Shown here piece by piece: positions 1 to 8,361 of a stretch of DNA of 64,000 nt. The translations under genes were made by a program, and so were the position numbers. Under the pieces are notes generated by a model that saw only the letters and a list, made by a program, of their open reading frames with translations, did not search any database and was not told the DNA's origin. Origin of the DNA: Phytohabitans houttuyneae (GTDB taxonomy: Bacteria > Actinomycetota > Actinomycetes > Mycobacteriales > Micromonosporaceae); assembly GCF_011764425.1 (NCBI RefSeq), contig NZ_BLPF01000001.1, positions 1,789,001 through 1,853,000 of the forward strand. Direction: 5' to 3'. Position 1 is the stretch's first letter, and each line of letters starts with the position of its first letter.

Positions 1-3000
1 AGGTACCGTCGGGCTCCAGGAACGCCAGGTCGTGGCCCTGCAACGGGAGGTCAACTACGTTTTCCGCTCCGAGCTGACGGATCATCTGGATCGCCTGGTC
101 CGTCGAAATTCCAGCTGCGGATATCAGGTCGGTGGTGCCGAAGGCGGGGACGTTGTTGGCGCGCGCGGTCTGGCGCAGGGCGACGTCGTCGGCGTACAGG
201 GCGATGCCGAGCCGGTGGGCGAGGCCGACGGCGTCCAGGGCTGGCCCGCGGCTGGGTTCGACGTCGTGGTGTGTCAAGCGGGTGGTGATCCGTTCGAGGT
301 CGACGGCGTGGGCGCGCAGGGTCGCCCGCCGGTCGTCGGGGATGGCTTCGCGGCGAAGTTGTCCGTTCTGGATCCCGAAGGTGAGTTCGGCGGCGGTGGT
401 GGCCCAGACGCTGTCGCGGGTGCGGATGGCATCGTCGGCGGCGCTGCCCGGCGTGTGCAGTCGCGCGAAGCGTGTCCGCAACAGCTCGCCCTCACGGCCG
501 AGCAGTTGCTGCAGGTACACCGCGGACTGGTCGAGGACGACCTCGCCCTTCGTCAAGGCTTCGCGGGCCGCTGCCACCCCGGCAGCAACGATGGCCGGTT
601 CGGGGTCGGTGGCGACGGTCATGCCGGCGGTGCGCAACAGCAACATCTTGCCGTATGGGCTGCGCGCCAGCGACGCCAAGGCGGCGAGGGGTTCACGGCC
701 CTGCTGGACCTGGCGGCGGAGAGCTTCCAACCGTTCGTAACCGATCTGTCCGAGTTGCTCGGCCACGACGTTCTCGGCGACCACGTCGGGATCCGCGCCG
801 GCGTGCACGGTCGCGGACAACGTGTCGATGCGGTCCTGCAAGGGCTGCGGCCACTCAGGGACGCAGTCTCGTCGACGGCGGCTCTGCTCGCGGCGCAGCA
901 GCATGGTAAGGCCCTCGGCCAGGGCCGGTACGTCGAGGAACCGTTCGGCGAGGTCTGTCGCGATGTCCGCGTCCCGGTCGGTGAGGTCGACGCCCAGATG
1001 CAACTGCGCCCAGAGCCGCGCCCGTTGTTCAGTGTCCGGGACAGGGCAGTGCTGTATGAGTGCGGTTCGCGCGGCCGGGACGTCACGTACGAAATGCAGT
1101 GTCTGCACCAGGCTCCAGGCCAGGTAGTCGTCGCGGCGTTCCTGCAGACCGGCTCGGCATACGCGGATCGCCCGGTCCCAGTTGCGGCACTCGCGAAGAT
1201 GGTGGACAAGGCGGCGACGGAGCCGGGCCCGGGCTTCGCCCGAGAGTCTGGGGTCTGCGAGGAGGTCGGTGACTAGGGATGGCGTGCCGTCATCGGCCGA
1301 GTCCCATGCGGCCTCGGGCAGGACATCGACGAGCGCGATGTCCTGCCACCGGTCCAACTGCTGCCGCCACTCCTGGGCGGCCGCGGTCCCACCGTGATGC
1401 CGCTCGATCAACATGATCAGCCGAACCGCCGCGGCGACGCGGTGCTGCGCCATGGCACGCACGATCGGCAACGCCCCCGCAGGGTCCCCGGTCGCGGCAC
1501 GCGCGACGGCCTCGGCCAGGTTGTACGTCCACTCCGGGGTGATCGATCGGGCACGGAGGTCTTCGGCCTCCGCGATCGGCCAGACGCCGAGGTCGGCCAG
1601 GCGCATGACACACGAGGCGCGGCTTCGATCGTCATCGGCGGCGCGGAGCGCTTCCAGCCATGCTTGCTGCCTCTGCGCGAGATCGCCACCCTGAACCTCG
1701 AGGCGCTGCGCATCCAGCTGGGCGAGATACGGGTCACCCTCCAGGGTCTGCCGGAACACCGCCAGCGCATCAGCACGGCCGGACATGAGAGCAGCTGTTG
1801 CGCCGCGTCGGGCGATCTCGGGCGCTGCAGCCTCCCGGTCCGATGCCGCTCCGCCTGCGGCGGCTGGTAGCGCGAGCTCGACCACCGTGGCGACATCGCC
1901 GTCCAGCAGTTCCAGGTCTAGGAGCTCCCCAAGTGCGCTCTCGCTCGGGCCAGCCCATCGGCGGAACTCCTCCAACGCCGTCCGGGCGTGCTGGCGCGCC
2001 TCCCTGCTGTCGGGGCCACCGAAGCCGGAGTGCTCCTGAATCCGACGTCGCAGCATCTCTGCCAGCCGCAGCCGCATGGCGGGATCACACCCGCCTGGCC
2101 TGTCGACGACGCGCCGAATGAAGTCGACTGCACCGTCGACGTCGCCGCCGCGAAGCCGATGCTCGGCCAACGCGTTCAGCACGGTGGGCTCGGCGTCGAT
2201 ATCCGTGTCCGACGCATGCAGGATCGACAGGGGCAACTCGACCTGCTGTGCTACATCAGCGGGAACGGTGAGAGCGGCAAGGCCGACGTCGGCGAGCAGG
2301 ACGGCTCCCTCCGCCTTCGCCTCCTCCAACCACGCCCGCGCCTCATCCCGCCGTCCGGCACCGATCAGCACAAGCCCGCCAAGCGCCCGTCGGCGGGGAG
2401 CCCGGGTGCCACCGGCCTGCACCGACATGTCGAACGCCTCGACGGCGACGTCGTTCTCGCCGTGAGCGTTTGCGTATGCGGCGGTCGCCGCCCACAGCTC
2501 GGCACTCACACGGCTTCCGACCAGCCAACTCGGCATCGCCGCCAACACCTGTCGAGCCGTGAAGCACGGCTGCGCGCGTCCCTCCGCCAGGAGTTGCGCA
2601 AGCCGGGCGGTCCCCATCCGATCGTCCGCCTCCACCGCCTGCAACACCCGCGCTGTTGACCACGGCAGGACTTGGAGCGACTGGTCATAGACGGCGAGCG
2701 CCGCTGGCCCCAGCCGGCGGGCGATGTCCTCGAGGGCCGGCTTCGCCGAGACGTCCAGCACGTTGGACGACGGCACGATGACGGTGAAACCTTTGCCGGA
2801 CCCATCGCTGGTGATCTTCGCGGTGGTGTGGTCGACGACCTGCCAATACAGCTTCTCGGTCGCGGGATCGTGCAGGATCACAATCACGGGCAGGCTATGG
2901 CCGAGCCAGTAGTTGTAGTGCTTGAGGTTGCTCTCGTAGAACGTCCACCCGCCCGGCGCCACCTTGGAGAACCAGAACGGACCGCTCTTGATCTGGGCGC

Positions 3001-3196
3001 CGATGAGCTTGCCGGTCAGATGGTCATCATCCGAAACGACTTCCAGGTGCCCGTCAATCCCGTAATCAGCGATCGACTGCTCCCGGAAGATCCACTTCAG
3101 GCGCTTCGTGACCACATGATCTATTTCGACTACGCCCTCGCGCTCGACCTGGTGAGTGTCAGCACGGGTCGGCAGCTCGGTCGGCTCGACGGTCAC
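1..3196 (-). CDS. DUF4365 - helical repeat - PIN-like protein, partial (C terminus off window)
   Basis: The minus strand reads as one unbroken frame of about 1,065 codons from a GTG at 3196 and leaves the window with no stop. An in-frame TGA lies at 3212-3214; no clear ribosome site is visible. Residues ~30-165 resemble DUF4365: KRLKWIFREQ, then YGIDGHLEVV (~40-50) and GAQIKSG (~68-74), the D..E..QxK pattern of PD-(D/E)XK nuclease-like folds. Residues ~170-870 are Ala/Leu-rich helical repeats of TPR type. Residues ~885-1,020 look like a PIN domain, with VVLDQSAVYL and later LYADDVALRQTA and VPAFGT. Family knowledge: PIN domains are usually RNases; DUF4365 has no firm role that I know of. A defence or toxin role is inference from the two nuclease-like ends and the neighbouring recombinase and tRNA fragments. 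Confidence 0.8.
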   Translation of the reverse strand, partial: MTVEPTELPTRADTHQVEREGVVEIDHVVTKRLKWIFREQSIADYGIDGHLEVVSDDDHLTGKLIGAQIKSGPFWFSKVAPGGWTFYESNLKHYNYWLGHSLPVIVILHDPATEKLYWQVVDHTTAKITSDGSGKGFTVIVPSSNVLDVSAKPALEDIARRLGPAALAVYDQSLQVLPWSTARVLQAVEADDRMGTARLAQLLAEGRAQPCFTARQVLAAMPSWLVGSRVSAELWAATAAYANAHGENDVAVEAFDMSVQAGGTRAPRRRALGGLVLIGAGRRDEARAWLEEAKAEGAVLLADVGLAALTVPADVAQQVELPLSILHASDTDIDAEPTVLNALAEHRLRGGDVDGAVDFIRRVVDRPGGCDPAMRLRLAEMLRRRIQEHSGFGGPDSREARQHARTALEEFRRWAGPSESALGELLDLELLDGDVATVVELALPAAAGGAASDREAAAPEIARRGATAALMSGRADALAVFRQTLEGDPYLAQLDAQRLEVQGGDLAQRQQAWLEALRAADDDRSRASCVMRLADLGVWPIAEAEDLRARSITPEWTYNLAEAVARAATGDPAGALPIVRAMAQHRVAAAVRLIMLIERHHGGTAAAQEWRQQLDRWQDIALVDVLPEAAWDSADDGTPSLVTDLLADPRLSGEARARLRRRLVHHLRECRNWDRAIRVCRAGLQERRDDYLAWSLVQTLHFVRDVPAARTALIQHCPVPDTEQRARLWAQLHLGVDLTDRDADIATDLAERFLDVPALAEGLTMLLRREQSRRRRDCVPEWPQPLQDRIDTLSATVHAGADPDVVAENVVAEQLGQIGYERLEALRRQVQQGREPLAALASLARSPYGKMLLLRTAGMTVATDPEPAIVAAGVAAAREALTKGEVVLDQSAVYLQQLLGREGELLRTRFARLHTPGSAADDAIRTRDSVWATTAAELTFGIQNGQLRREAIPDDRRATLRAHAVDLERITTRLTHHDVEPSRGPALDAVGLAHRLGIALYADDVALRQTARANNVPAFGTTDLISAAGISTDQAIQMIRQLGAENVVDLPLQGHDLAFLEPDGT

Positions 3197-3221
3197 AGAT
3201 GAATTCTCGTGTCACGATCCG

Positions 3222-3712
3222 CTACCGCACGTGCACGTGACGCGCGTGTCGCAGATTGGACACAGCCCCCGCGATCGCGGCCGGCAGGTCGTTCGCATCG
3301 AGGTCGTCGACAACGCAGGCGACCACCCAGACAACAGTGGGCATCGACGACCCGGCTCGCCCAAACACGGCGGTTGCAGAGCGGAGGTCCTCTTGCGCGG
3401 TCGAGCCGGCTGCCACCCGGATGGGGCCGCCAGGCGTCCACGACCGGCAGGAAACCGGGTCCCGCTCCGCGGCGAATCCGAAGGCAATCTGATGCCGCCT
3501 CGTTGCCGCTCCGGCCAGACCTACGACTTACGACCTCGCGCAAGATCGAAGACCAGACGGCTCGGAGGTGCGCCGATCAGCACAGACCGGTCCGGACGCT
3601 TCCGAAACAGTGGATCACTTTTCGGACACAGTAGGTCCACAGTGGATAAACGAAGAAAGACGGTTGATCTACGTTTCTGCACTTCAACCGCCTCTTGACC
3701 CTGGGCACTCAA
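3222..3712 (-). pseudogene. Small hypothetical gene with one reading-frame break
   Basis: Two minus-strand frames join into a plausible protein of about 160 residues. The upstream frame gives DRSVLIGAPPSRLVFDLARG and stops at 3521-3523. The downstream frame picks up at about 3527 with VGLAGAATRRHQIAFGFAAE and runs through VVWVVACVVDDLDANDLPAA to a TAG at 3222. A single missing base near 3525-3532 would join them. No homologue is recognised. A GTG near 3640 or the frame's first codon could start it. It ends 26 bp from the start of the DUF4365 gene on the same strand, so the two could form one unit. It may be a real small gene with a sequence error or a decayed one. Confidence 0.35.
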
Positions 3713-3758
3713 AGGGACTCGAACCCTAACCTTCTGATCCGTAGTACAGGATGCCCAG
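3701..3758 (-). other. 3' part of a tRNA-Arg(ACG)-like gene, D arm missing
   Basis: On the minus strand, CTACGGA is a normal Arg(ACG) anticodon loop. It is followed by TCAGAAGGTT, a T arm (AGGG-TTCGAGT-CCCT) and an acceptor-like end at TGCCCAG. The 5' half does not match a tRNA: there is no D arm, and the 5' anticodon stem reads CCTGTA where a tRNA would have TCTGA. A short CTGGGCA upstream pairs with the terminal TGCCCAG. I read it as a tRNA 3' remnant of the kind left at integration sites, not a working tRNA. Confidence 0.55.
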
Positions 3759-3879
3759 CAGTCCTGGTCGCAGCCTTGATCGGGCCGAGCGGGTGCTACT
3801 CAATTACGCATCGTTTGACCTGTTTGTCGTCCACATTGGATGGTTTCTGACCGCGTCAATCAAGATCAACGGCGGTTAT

Positions 3880-4262
3880 CGGCGGCCCGCGCGCTACGGG
3901 TAGCGCTCCCTGAAATGCACGGCCGGCCTTGGTAGCGGGTGGCGGCACGCGCGCCACCGCTACGGCCGGGCACCGTGCGCTTCCGCTTCCGCTTCCTCCT
4001 TCCTACCGCAGAAGGAACAGGAAGCGGAATGTCGCCCCGTAGCAGCGGCAGCGCGAGCGCCGATTCGGCCGGCATCGGAAGTGGTAGCCGGGGCCCGGTG
4101 GCGAAACGAAAACGTGCGGTCAATCGGGTCTGCCGGTGCGGCGCCTGGGGGCTCAGCCGCTGCTTCCGTCCAGCCGCACACCGGTGCGCTACCGGTACCC
4201 GTAGCGGTGGGGTGAGCCGTGGTTAGCGGCGGCGCTACGGGGCTACGGCAGCGCCGCCGGTA
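3880..4262. other. Non-coding stretch with a cluster of stem-loops
   Basis: I find no convincing gene here but several strong inverted repeats: GCGCTAC/GTAGCGC at 3891-3906; a 12-13 bp arm pair with one bulge at 3932-3963 (GTAGCGGGTGGCG against CGCCACCGCTAC); a purine/pyrimidine hairpin at 3987-4029 (TTCCGCTTCC against GGAAGCGGAA); a GCTAC/GTAGC pair around 4189-4206; and GGCGGCGCT/AGCGCCGCC at 4228-4258. Several arms share the word GCTAC. It could be a structured RNA, repeat debris or recombination sites. Confidence 0.45.
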
Positions 4263-4287
4263 ACCCATCGGCGCCAGCGTGGCCGAC

Positions 4288-4611
4288 ATGACCCGAACCC
4301 GTCGAACTCTTGTGCTGCTGGCCACCGCGGCGGTTGCGGCGGCCTGCTCCTCGGGCTGTTCCCCGGCGTCGCCGCCGACGGCGCCCGCAACATCCGCGAC
4401 TGCGGCCGCCGCCGACCCGGCCATGGACTACCGCGGCCCAGCGCGGGTGTGCCGGGCGTTCGCCGCGGCGCTGCACCGGGCCGACACCACAGTGGACGGC
4501 GGACCGGACGAGGCGGTCGCGAGGGTCTCGATCGAGTGGTCAAGCGCGCTTGACCACCGGTACGTCAAATCAAGCAGATATGCTTGGCGTTTGTGTCCGA
4601 GGGGGACTTGA
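4288..4611 (+). pseudogene. Truncated lipoprotein gene
   Basis: The ATG at 4288 (or the GTG at 4279) opens a normal lipoprotein start: a basic TRTRRT, a hydrophobic stretch, a Cys after VAAA, then a Ser/Ala/Pro/Thr linker and a plausible start of a domain (MDYRGPARVCRAFAAALHRA). Codon use changes abruptly near 4530, where a 22-bp palindrome and a tRNA-Leu-like fragment begin, and the frame soon stops at 4609-4611. The visible 107 codons look like the N-terminal stub of a longer exported protein cut by insertion or recombination. The function of the lost domain cannot be told. Confidence 0.5.
4536..4557. repeat. Perfect 22-bp palindrome
   Basis: GTGGTCAAGCG is followed directly by its exact reverse complement. 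It sits where the lipoprotein frame loses sense, 36 bp from the tRNA-Leu-like fragment. A second small dyad (CAAGCA-gata-TGCTTG) follows at 4571-4586. It could be a recombinase crossover or operator site, or a terminator stem, although no T tract follows. Confidence 0.6.
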
Positions 4612-4615
4612 ACCC
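4593..4615 (-). other. 3' end of a tRNA-Leu-like gene (fragment)
   Basis: The minus strand reads GGGTTCAAGTCC followed by CCCTCGGACAC, which closely matches the T arm and acceptor end of actinobacterial tRNA-Leu genes as I remember them. Nothing upstream on that strand resembles the rest of a tRNA. The fragment lies about 190 bp from the end of the recombinase gene, so it may mark an attachment site. Confidence 0.5.
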
Positions 4616-4801
4616 GCGCCAAGCGAGAAAGCGTAAGCACGCCCTACTGAACCCGAGCCGATCCAGACCCCGCTTGCTGAACACGCCGGGCGAGGTCTCC
4701 CGACCACAGCATCGTAAGCCGGAAGCCGCGGGTCTCGTTGGTGGATAGGTCAACGCGATGTCGCCAGCCCTCTTCCTGCTCAAGCGCCCTCCACGCGTCT
4801 G

Positions 4802-6444
4802 CTAGAGCCGCTTCTTCGGGGGCTTCTGCCCTCGCTTGGGTTGCCCAACGAAAACTCGCACGCCCGCATCTATGAGAATCTGGCGTCGTCCCTCTTTACC
4901 AGACGCCTCCCACTTCTCACCAAATGTGAGGCCAGTTGATCTCAGCTCGAGGCGATCCTCCGTCTCCGGCAACGCACTCAGCATCTCAATGCGGGCCTCA
5001 ACCGCCGCAACCTGGCGCTCATAAACCTTCGCCACAGCCTCGCCTTTACCTGCAGCGCGGGTGATCAGGTCGGCCAAGATCGCCTCGGCCTCGGCCAACT
5101 CTTCTCGATACGACTCGCCCTTAATCTTGACGGGAACTAGGACTTCCAACTCACCACAGACTGGGAGCAGCACCTCTCCGACCTGGGACTCCACGTCGTG
5201 CGCCCGGATTAAGCCGGCTTGACAACGGTCGGCGGGATCTTCCACGGGCCAAGTTCGGGCGCTTGCTCGACAGTAATAGTAATAGTTGGTGGATCGGCCG
5301 TTGTATTTCTTGACATACAACTTGCGTCCGCAGAAAATACAGAACCCAACGTCCAACATCATGGACACGTTGCGCCTGCCCGACTGTGGGTTGCGGGTTG
5401 CCTCGGCCAATTTGATCTGGATGGTGTCGAAATCTTCGCGCGCTATCAATGCCGGCGCCTTCTGTACCGGTCTGCCTTCTTCATCCAGAACTACCGCACC
5501 CCGGTGCTCATGTTGTCCGAGCAGAACCTTGTTGGTGAGAAGGTTAGTCAAGGTTTTCGGGCGCCAAAGGATGGGATGGGTCAGGCGTTGCCCCTTCTTA
5601 ACCATCTGCCCATCCCGGAAGGCAAGCCTGGCCTCTCTAGGAAATATCGACACTTCCTGCTCGCCAACCCTAACCACCCCGTTCTTACCAATGGTCAGCG
5701 AACCGTTCGTGGGCGCCACCGGTATACGCCCGGAGCTTCGTGCGGCATACTCCCGCGGCGATTCGATTCCTGCCACGTTTAGTTCTTCACATAGAGGTAG
5801 GCGCCTTACTCCCTCCAAAATACGGGCGATGATGTGCCGCATGGTTGGTTCGGTCTCGGGGTTGAACTGGAGACGCCATTCCCTGCCCTCCTGCACAGGC
5901 ATCAGGTGATACGGTGGAACTCCCCACGCCATCGACCCAGTTGACGCATGTGCGCCGCCGCATCCCTGTTCCTTTCTCTGATCTCTTGCCATTCCATCTG
6001 GGCCGCAAAAGCCAGGATTGTCAGGATGAGGTGTGTGACCGCATCAAGTGGACCTGCGCGAAGATCCAGCTTAAGAAGGCCACCAGCAGGGCCGCTCGCA
6101 AACATGATGATCTTGCGACGATCAGCCGCCCATTTGGCCAGCTCGTGAAGATCAGCCATCGACCGGAGTGCCCGGTCGAAGCGAGACCAGATAATCCCGT
6201 CAAACTCATCCGGACGTTCCCGAAGCCATTGTCCAAGGTCAGGACGCTCGAACGGCGACACCAGGCCAGCGCTGACATCCAGATCTCGGGCCCAACCAAC
6301 GACCTGGCCACGCTCCTCTGCCGCAGCCTGGGTAATCGAGGCTTCCTGGCGCTCAGGTGCAGTTGACGGATCCGCCTCACCCCTGTGCCTGGACAGTCGG
6401 ATAGCTCCCAGGAAGCCGAGACCCCGCCTGTCTGCGATGCTCAT
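4802..6444 (-). pseudogene. Large serine recombinase, interrupted by one frameshift
   Basis: Two frames make one recombinase. The first, from an ATG at 6444, has the resolvase catalytic pattern AIRLSRHRGEADPSTAPERQ, with the active Ser in RLS, and the conserved IIWSRFDRALRS. The second holds the recombinase domain (from VPPYHLMPV), a Cys-rich zinc ribbon (CIFCGRK and a later Cys), a coiled-coil (EELAEAEAILADLI) and a basic end (PKRGQKPPKKRL). The break lies at a run of four Gs (minus strand; 5922-5925). A fifth G gives LGRWRGGVPPY, the usual family sequence, and a 547-residue protein. G+C is clearly lower than in neighbours, consistent with transfer. The family integrates or excises DNA between attachment sites. 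The start overlaps the HTH gene upstream by 68 bp. Confidence 0.85.
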
Positions 6445-6778
6445 GCCATTGAGCGTAGAATTTGGGATGAAGCATGTATAGCGCGCCTTCGAAGTCGTCG
6501 TCCCAGCGGTTGACCCGCCACGCGTCCTGGGCGAGCTGCACGAGCTGGGCGCGCTCGCGCTCGTCATACACCCCGTAGACGTCGAGCAGCGCGACCACGT
6601 GGTCGCGCCGGAACGGCCACTCGGCCCGCTCGTAGCGCGCGAGCGTGGAGAACTCCACGCCGAGATACGCGGCGATGTACTTGAGTGTCAGACCCCGCTC
6701 CTCGCGGAGCTCGCGCATTCGCTGGCCGAGCCACTGCGCGCGAATGGTCTGCACGAACTGCTCTCGTTTGGTTGGCAT
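6377..6778 (-). CDS. XRE-type HTH regulator lacking the usual DUF5753 domain
   Basis: This 133-residue protein starts at an ATG. Residues ~18-75 form an XRE helix-turn-helix (GQRMRELREERGLTLKYIAA, then STLARYERAEWPFRRDHV). The region up to RAQLVQLAQDAWRVNRWDDD follows the pattern of actinobacterial HTH proteins that normally continue into a ~180-residue DUF5753 domain. Here that domain is absent, and the last ~35 codons overlap the recombinase start in another frame. It may control the recombinase, with translational coupling through the overlap. Truncation of a longer regulator when the element formed is another possibility. Confidence 0.7.
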   Translation of the reverse strand: MPTKREQFVQTIRAQWLGQRMRELREERGLTLKYIAAYLGVEFSTLARYERAEWPFRRDHVVALLDVYGVYDERERAQLVQLAQDAWRVNRWDDDFEGALYMLHPKFYAQWHEHRRQAGSRLPGSYPTVQAQG

Positions 6779-7256
6779 TCCACCCTCTCAAATGGACCTG
6801 TTGCCGGCCGGTCAGGGGAAAGGCTTGCGAAATAAGGGATGCGAGCGGGTGCAAGCCGCCGGATCCGGTCAGTGTTTTACCACGGCATGGTCAGCAGGTG
6901 CCAGGGGATGCAGGGAAAGTGTTGTATTGCTATTCACCAAATAGCTGGCGCCCCGCGCTCAGTGGACAAACGACCTTGGCCCGAGGCACCCAAACCCTTG
7001 GGCGGCATCGCCTTTCGCATCGCTGCCCTTGTTCCAACAATTCGCCTTTGGCAGCGTGCTGACCAGCGGGCACGGCGACACACCGGGCTCACAGCAATAC
7101 CGGCAATGGCTCAGTGGGAAAGGCTCCAGTGAAATCTTGCAAATGACGACCGGGAGGCTATTCCGCTCCCGGCCACCCCGGGGCGCGTGTGCGAGACGCG
7201 CTCCGACCTTCCCCCGTTAGAACGACTCCCCGGCGGTGCGCCGACACCGATTCCGC
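6779..7256. other. Intergenic region, no gene seen
   Basis: Between the HTH gene and the leader of the binding-protein gene I see no frame with coding character. It contains a hairpin (CCGGGAG-gctattccg-CTCCCGG, near 7150-7172) and ordinary mixed sequence. It is probably the right-hand boundary zone of the recombinase region; I found no second copy of the tRNA-like fragments here. Confidence 0.4.
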
Positions 7257-7335
7257 GCCGCCGGGTGAGACCGGCGGGCGTGCTCGCGCGCCTCCCGCAG
7301 ACGCGCCACATGCGCGGGCACGCCCGCCCTTTCCC
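7257..7335 (+). promoter_or_regulatory. Structured 5' leader with mutually exclusive hairpins
   Basis: The first hairpin pairs CCGCCGG (7258-7264) with CCGGCGG (7271-7277) around a GTGAGA loop. A second, longer one pairs GGCGGGCGTGC (7273-7283) with GCACGCCCGCC (7318-7328) and is followed by CTTTCCC. The two share bases 7273-7277, so they cannot form together. The segment from CGATTCC to GGCGGGCG strongly resembles the leader at 10372-10401 of the ligase gene. An attenuator or riboswitch is inferred. Confidence 0.5.
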
Positions 7336-7350
7336 ATCCCCGGAGGAAAC

Positions 7351-8361
7351 GTGAACCTCGTCAAACGCGCATCGGCCGCCGCACTCGCGGTACTGCTGGC
7401 GGTGGGTGCCTGTGACAGCGGCGGCGCCGCACCCCGGAGCGGTTCGCCGGACAAGGTGACCTACCTGACCGCGGTCGGCGCGTTCGGCCGCGAGTCGTAC
7501 GCGTGGGTCGCGAAGGAGAAGGGCTTCTTCACCGAGGTCGGGATCGAGGTGGAGATCAGGCCCGGCTCCGGTACGACCGAGAACCTCGGGCTGCTCGCCT
7601 CGGGGCGCGCCCAGTTTTCCGCGAACGACCTCTCGGCGGTGATGATCGTGCTCGGCAACGGCAAGTACCGCACGGACGTGCGCGCCGTCGCGGCGATCCA
7701 GCAGCGCACGCTCAACTCCGTCACCGCGCTCTCCGGCAGCGGCGTCACCACACCGGCCGACCTGCGCGGGCGGACGGTCGGCGGGGTGCGGGGCGGCGCG
7801 CCGTGGCTGCTGTTCCCCGCGTACGCCAAGCTCGCCGGCATCGACCCGGCCACCGTGAAGTGGGTGGGCGTCGAGGCGGCGCAGATGCCGAAGCTGCTCG
7901 CGGCCGGCCGGGTCGACGGGGTGGGCCAATTCGTGGTGGCGCGGCCCGCGGTCGAGAAGGCGGCGGGTGGGCGGCCGGCGGTCGTCCTGCCGTACTCGGA
8001 CGTCCTGACCGACCTGTACGGCAACGCGCTCATCGCGTCGACCAAGGTGCTCCGCGACGACCCCGACCTGGTGCGGCGCTTCACGCGCGCGCTGCTGGCC
8101 GGCCTCGTCTACGCGATCGAGCACCCGGAGGAGACCGGCGAGATCCTGCGCAAGTACGTGCCCACTGTGGACCCTCTCACCGCCGCCGCCGAGGTGCGGC
8201 TGATGGAGCCGTATGTGCGCGCGAACGGCGTGGTGGGCACCCTCGACGGCGCGCGCGTGGCCCGCGCGGTCGCCATCCTGCGTGGCACCGGCATCGTCGC
8301 CGGCGAGCTTCCCACCGCCGACCTGGTGGCGTTCGACCACGTCAGCGGAGGAGTCCGATGA
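7351..8361 (+). CDS. ABC transporter substrate-binding lipoprotein, NMT1/THI5-like
   Basis: The GTG at 7351 follows a strong GGAGG and begins a lipoprotein signal (MNLVKRASAAALAVLLAVGAC, Cys ~21) of a 336-residue protein. The mature part has the NMT1/SsuA/ThiY fold: YAWVAKEKGFFTEVGIEVEI, then SGTTENLGLLASGRAQFSAN, then DLRGRTVGGVRGG and GRVDGVGQFV. This family captures small organic ligands outside the membrane for an ABC importer; known ligands include pyrimidine precursors, sulfonates and taurine. No permease or ATPase lies next to it, so the partner must be elsewhere. Its stop overlaps the start of the methyltransferase gene (ATGA), so the two are co-translated. The leader before it may regulate it. 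The ligand cannot be told from sequence. Confidence 0.85.
   Translation: MNLVKRASAAALAVLLAVGACDSGGAAPRSGSPDKVTYLTAVGAFGRESYAWVAKEKGFFTEVGIEVEIRPGSGTTENLGLLASGRAQFSANDLSAVMIVLGNGKYRTDVRAVAAIQQRTLNSVTALSGSGVTTPADLRGRTVGGVRGGAPWLLFPAYAKLAGIDPATVKWVGVEAAQMPKLLAAGRVDGVGQFVVARPAVEKAAGGRPAVVLPYSDVLTDLYGNALIASTKVLRDDPDLVRRFTRALLAGLVYAIEHPEETGEILRKYVPTVDPLTAAAEVRLMEPYVRANGVVGTLDGARVARAVAILRGTGIVAGELPTADLVAFDHVSGGVR

Noticed and set aside
32-1276. Long plus-strand reading frame (414 codons)
   Set aside because: It is the antisense shadow of the DUF4365 protein. The minus strand reads as a clean protein over the whole stretch, while this frame is Gly/Val/Gln-rich without domains.
3701-4615. Functional tRNA genes
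   Set aside because: Only the 3' parts match; D arms and proper acceptor 5' strands are missing.
5900-5950. Programmed frameshift in the recombinase
   Set aside because: There is no slippery heptamer, and the same kind of one-base loss recurs in unrelated genes.
7200-7350. TPP riboswitch before the NMT1/THI5-like gene
   Set aside because: The CTGAGA and ACCTGATC core words of the TPP aptamer are absent.
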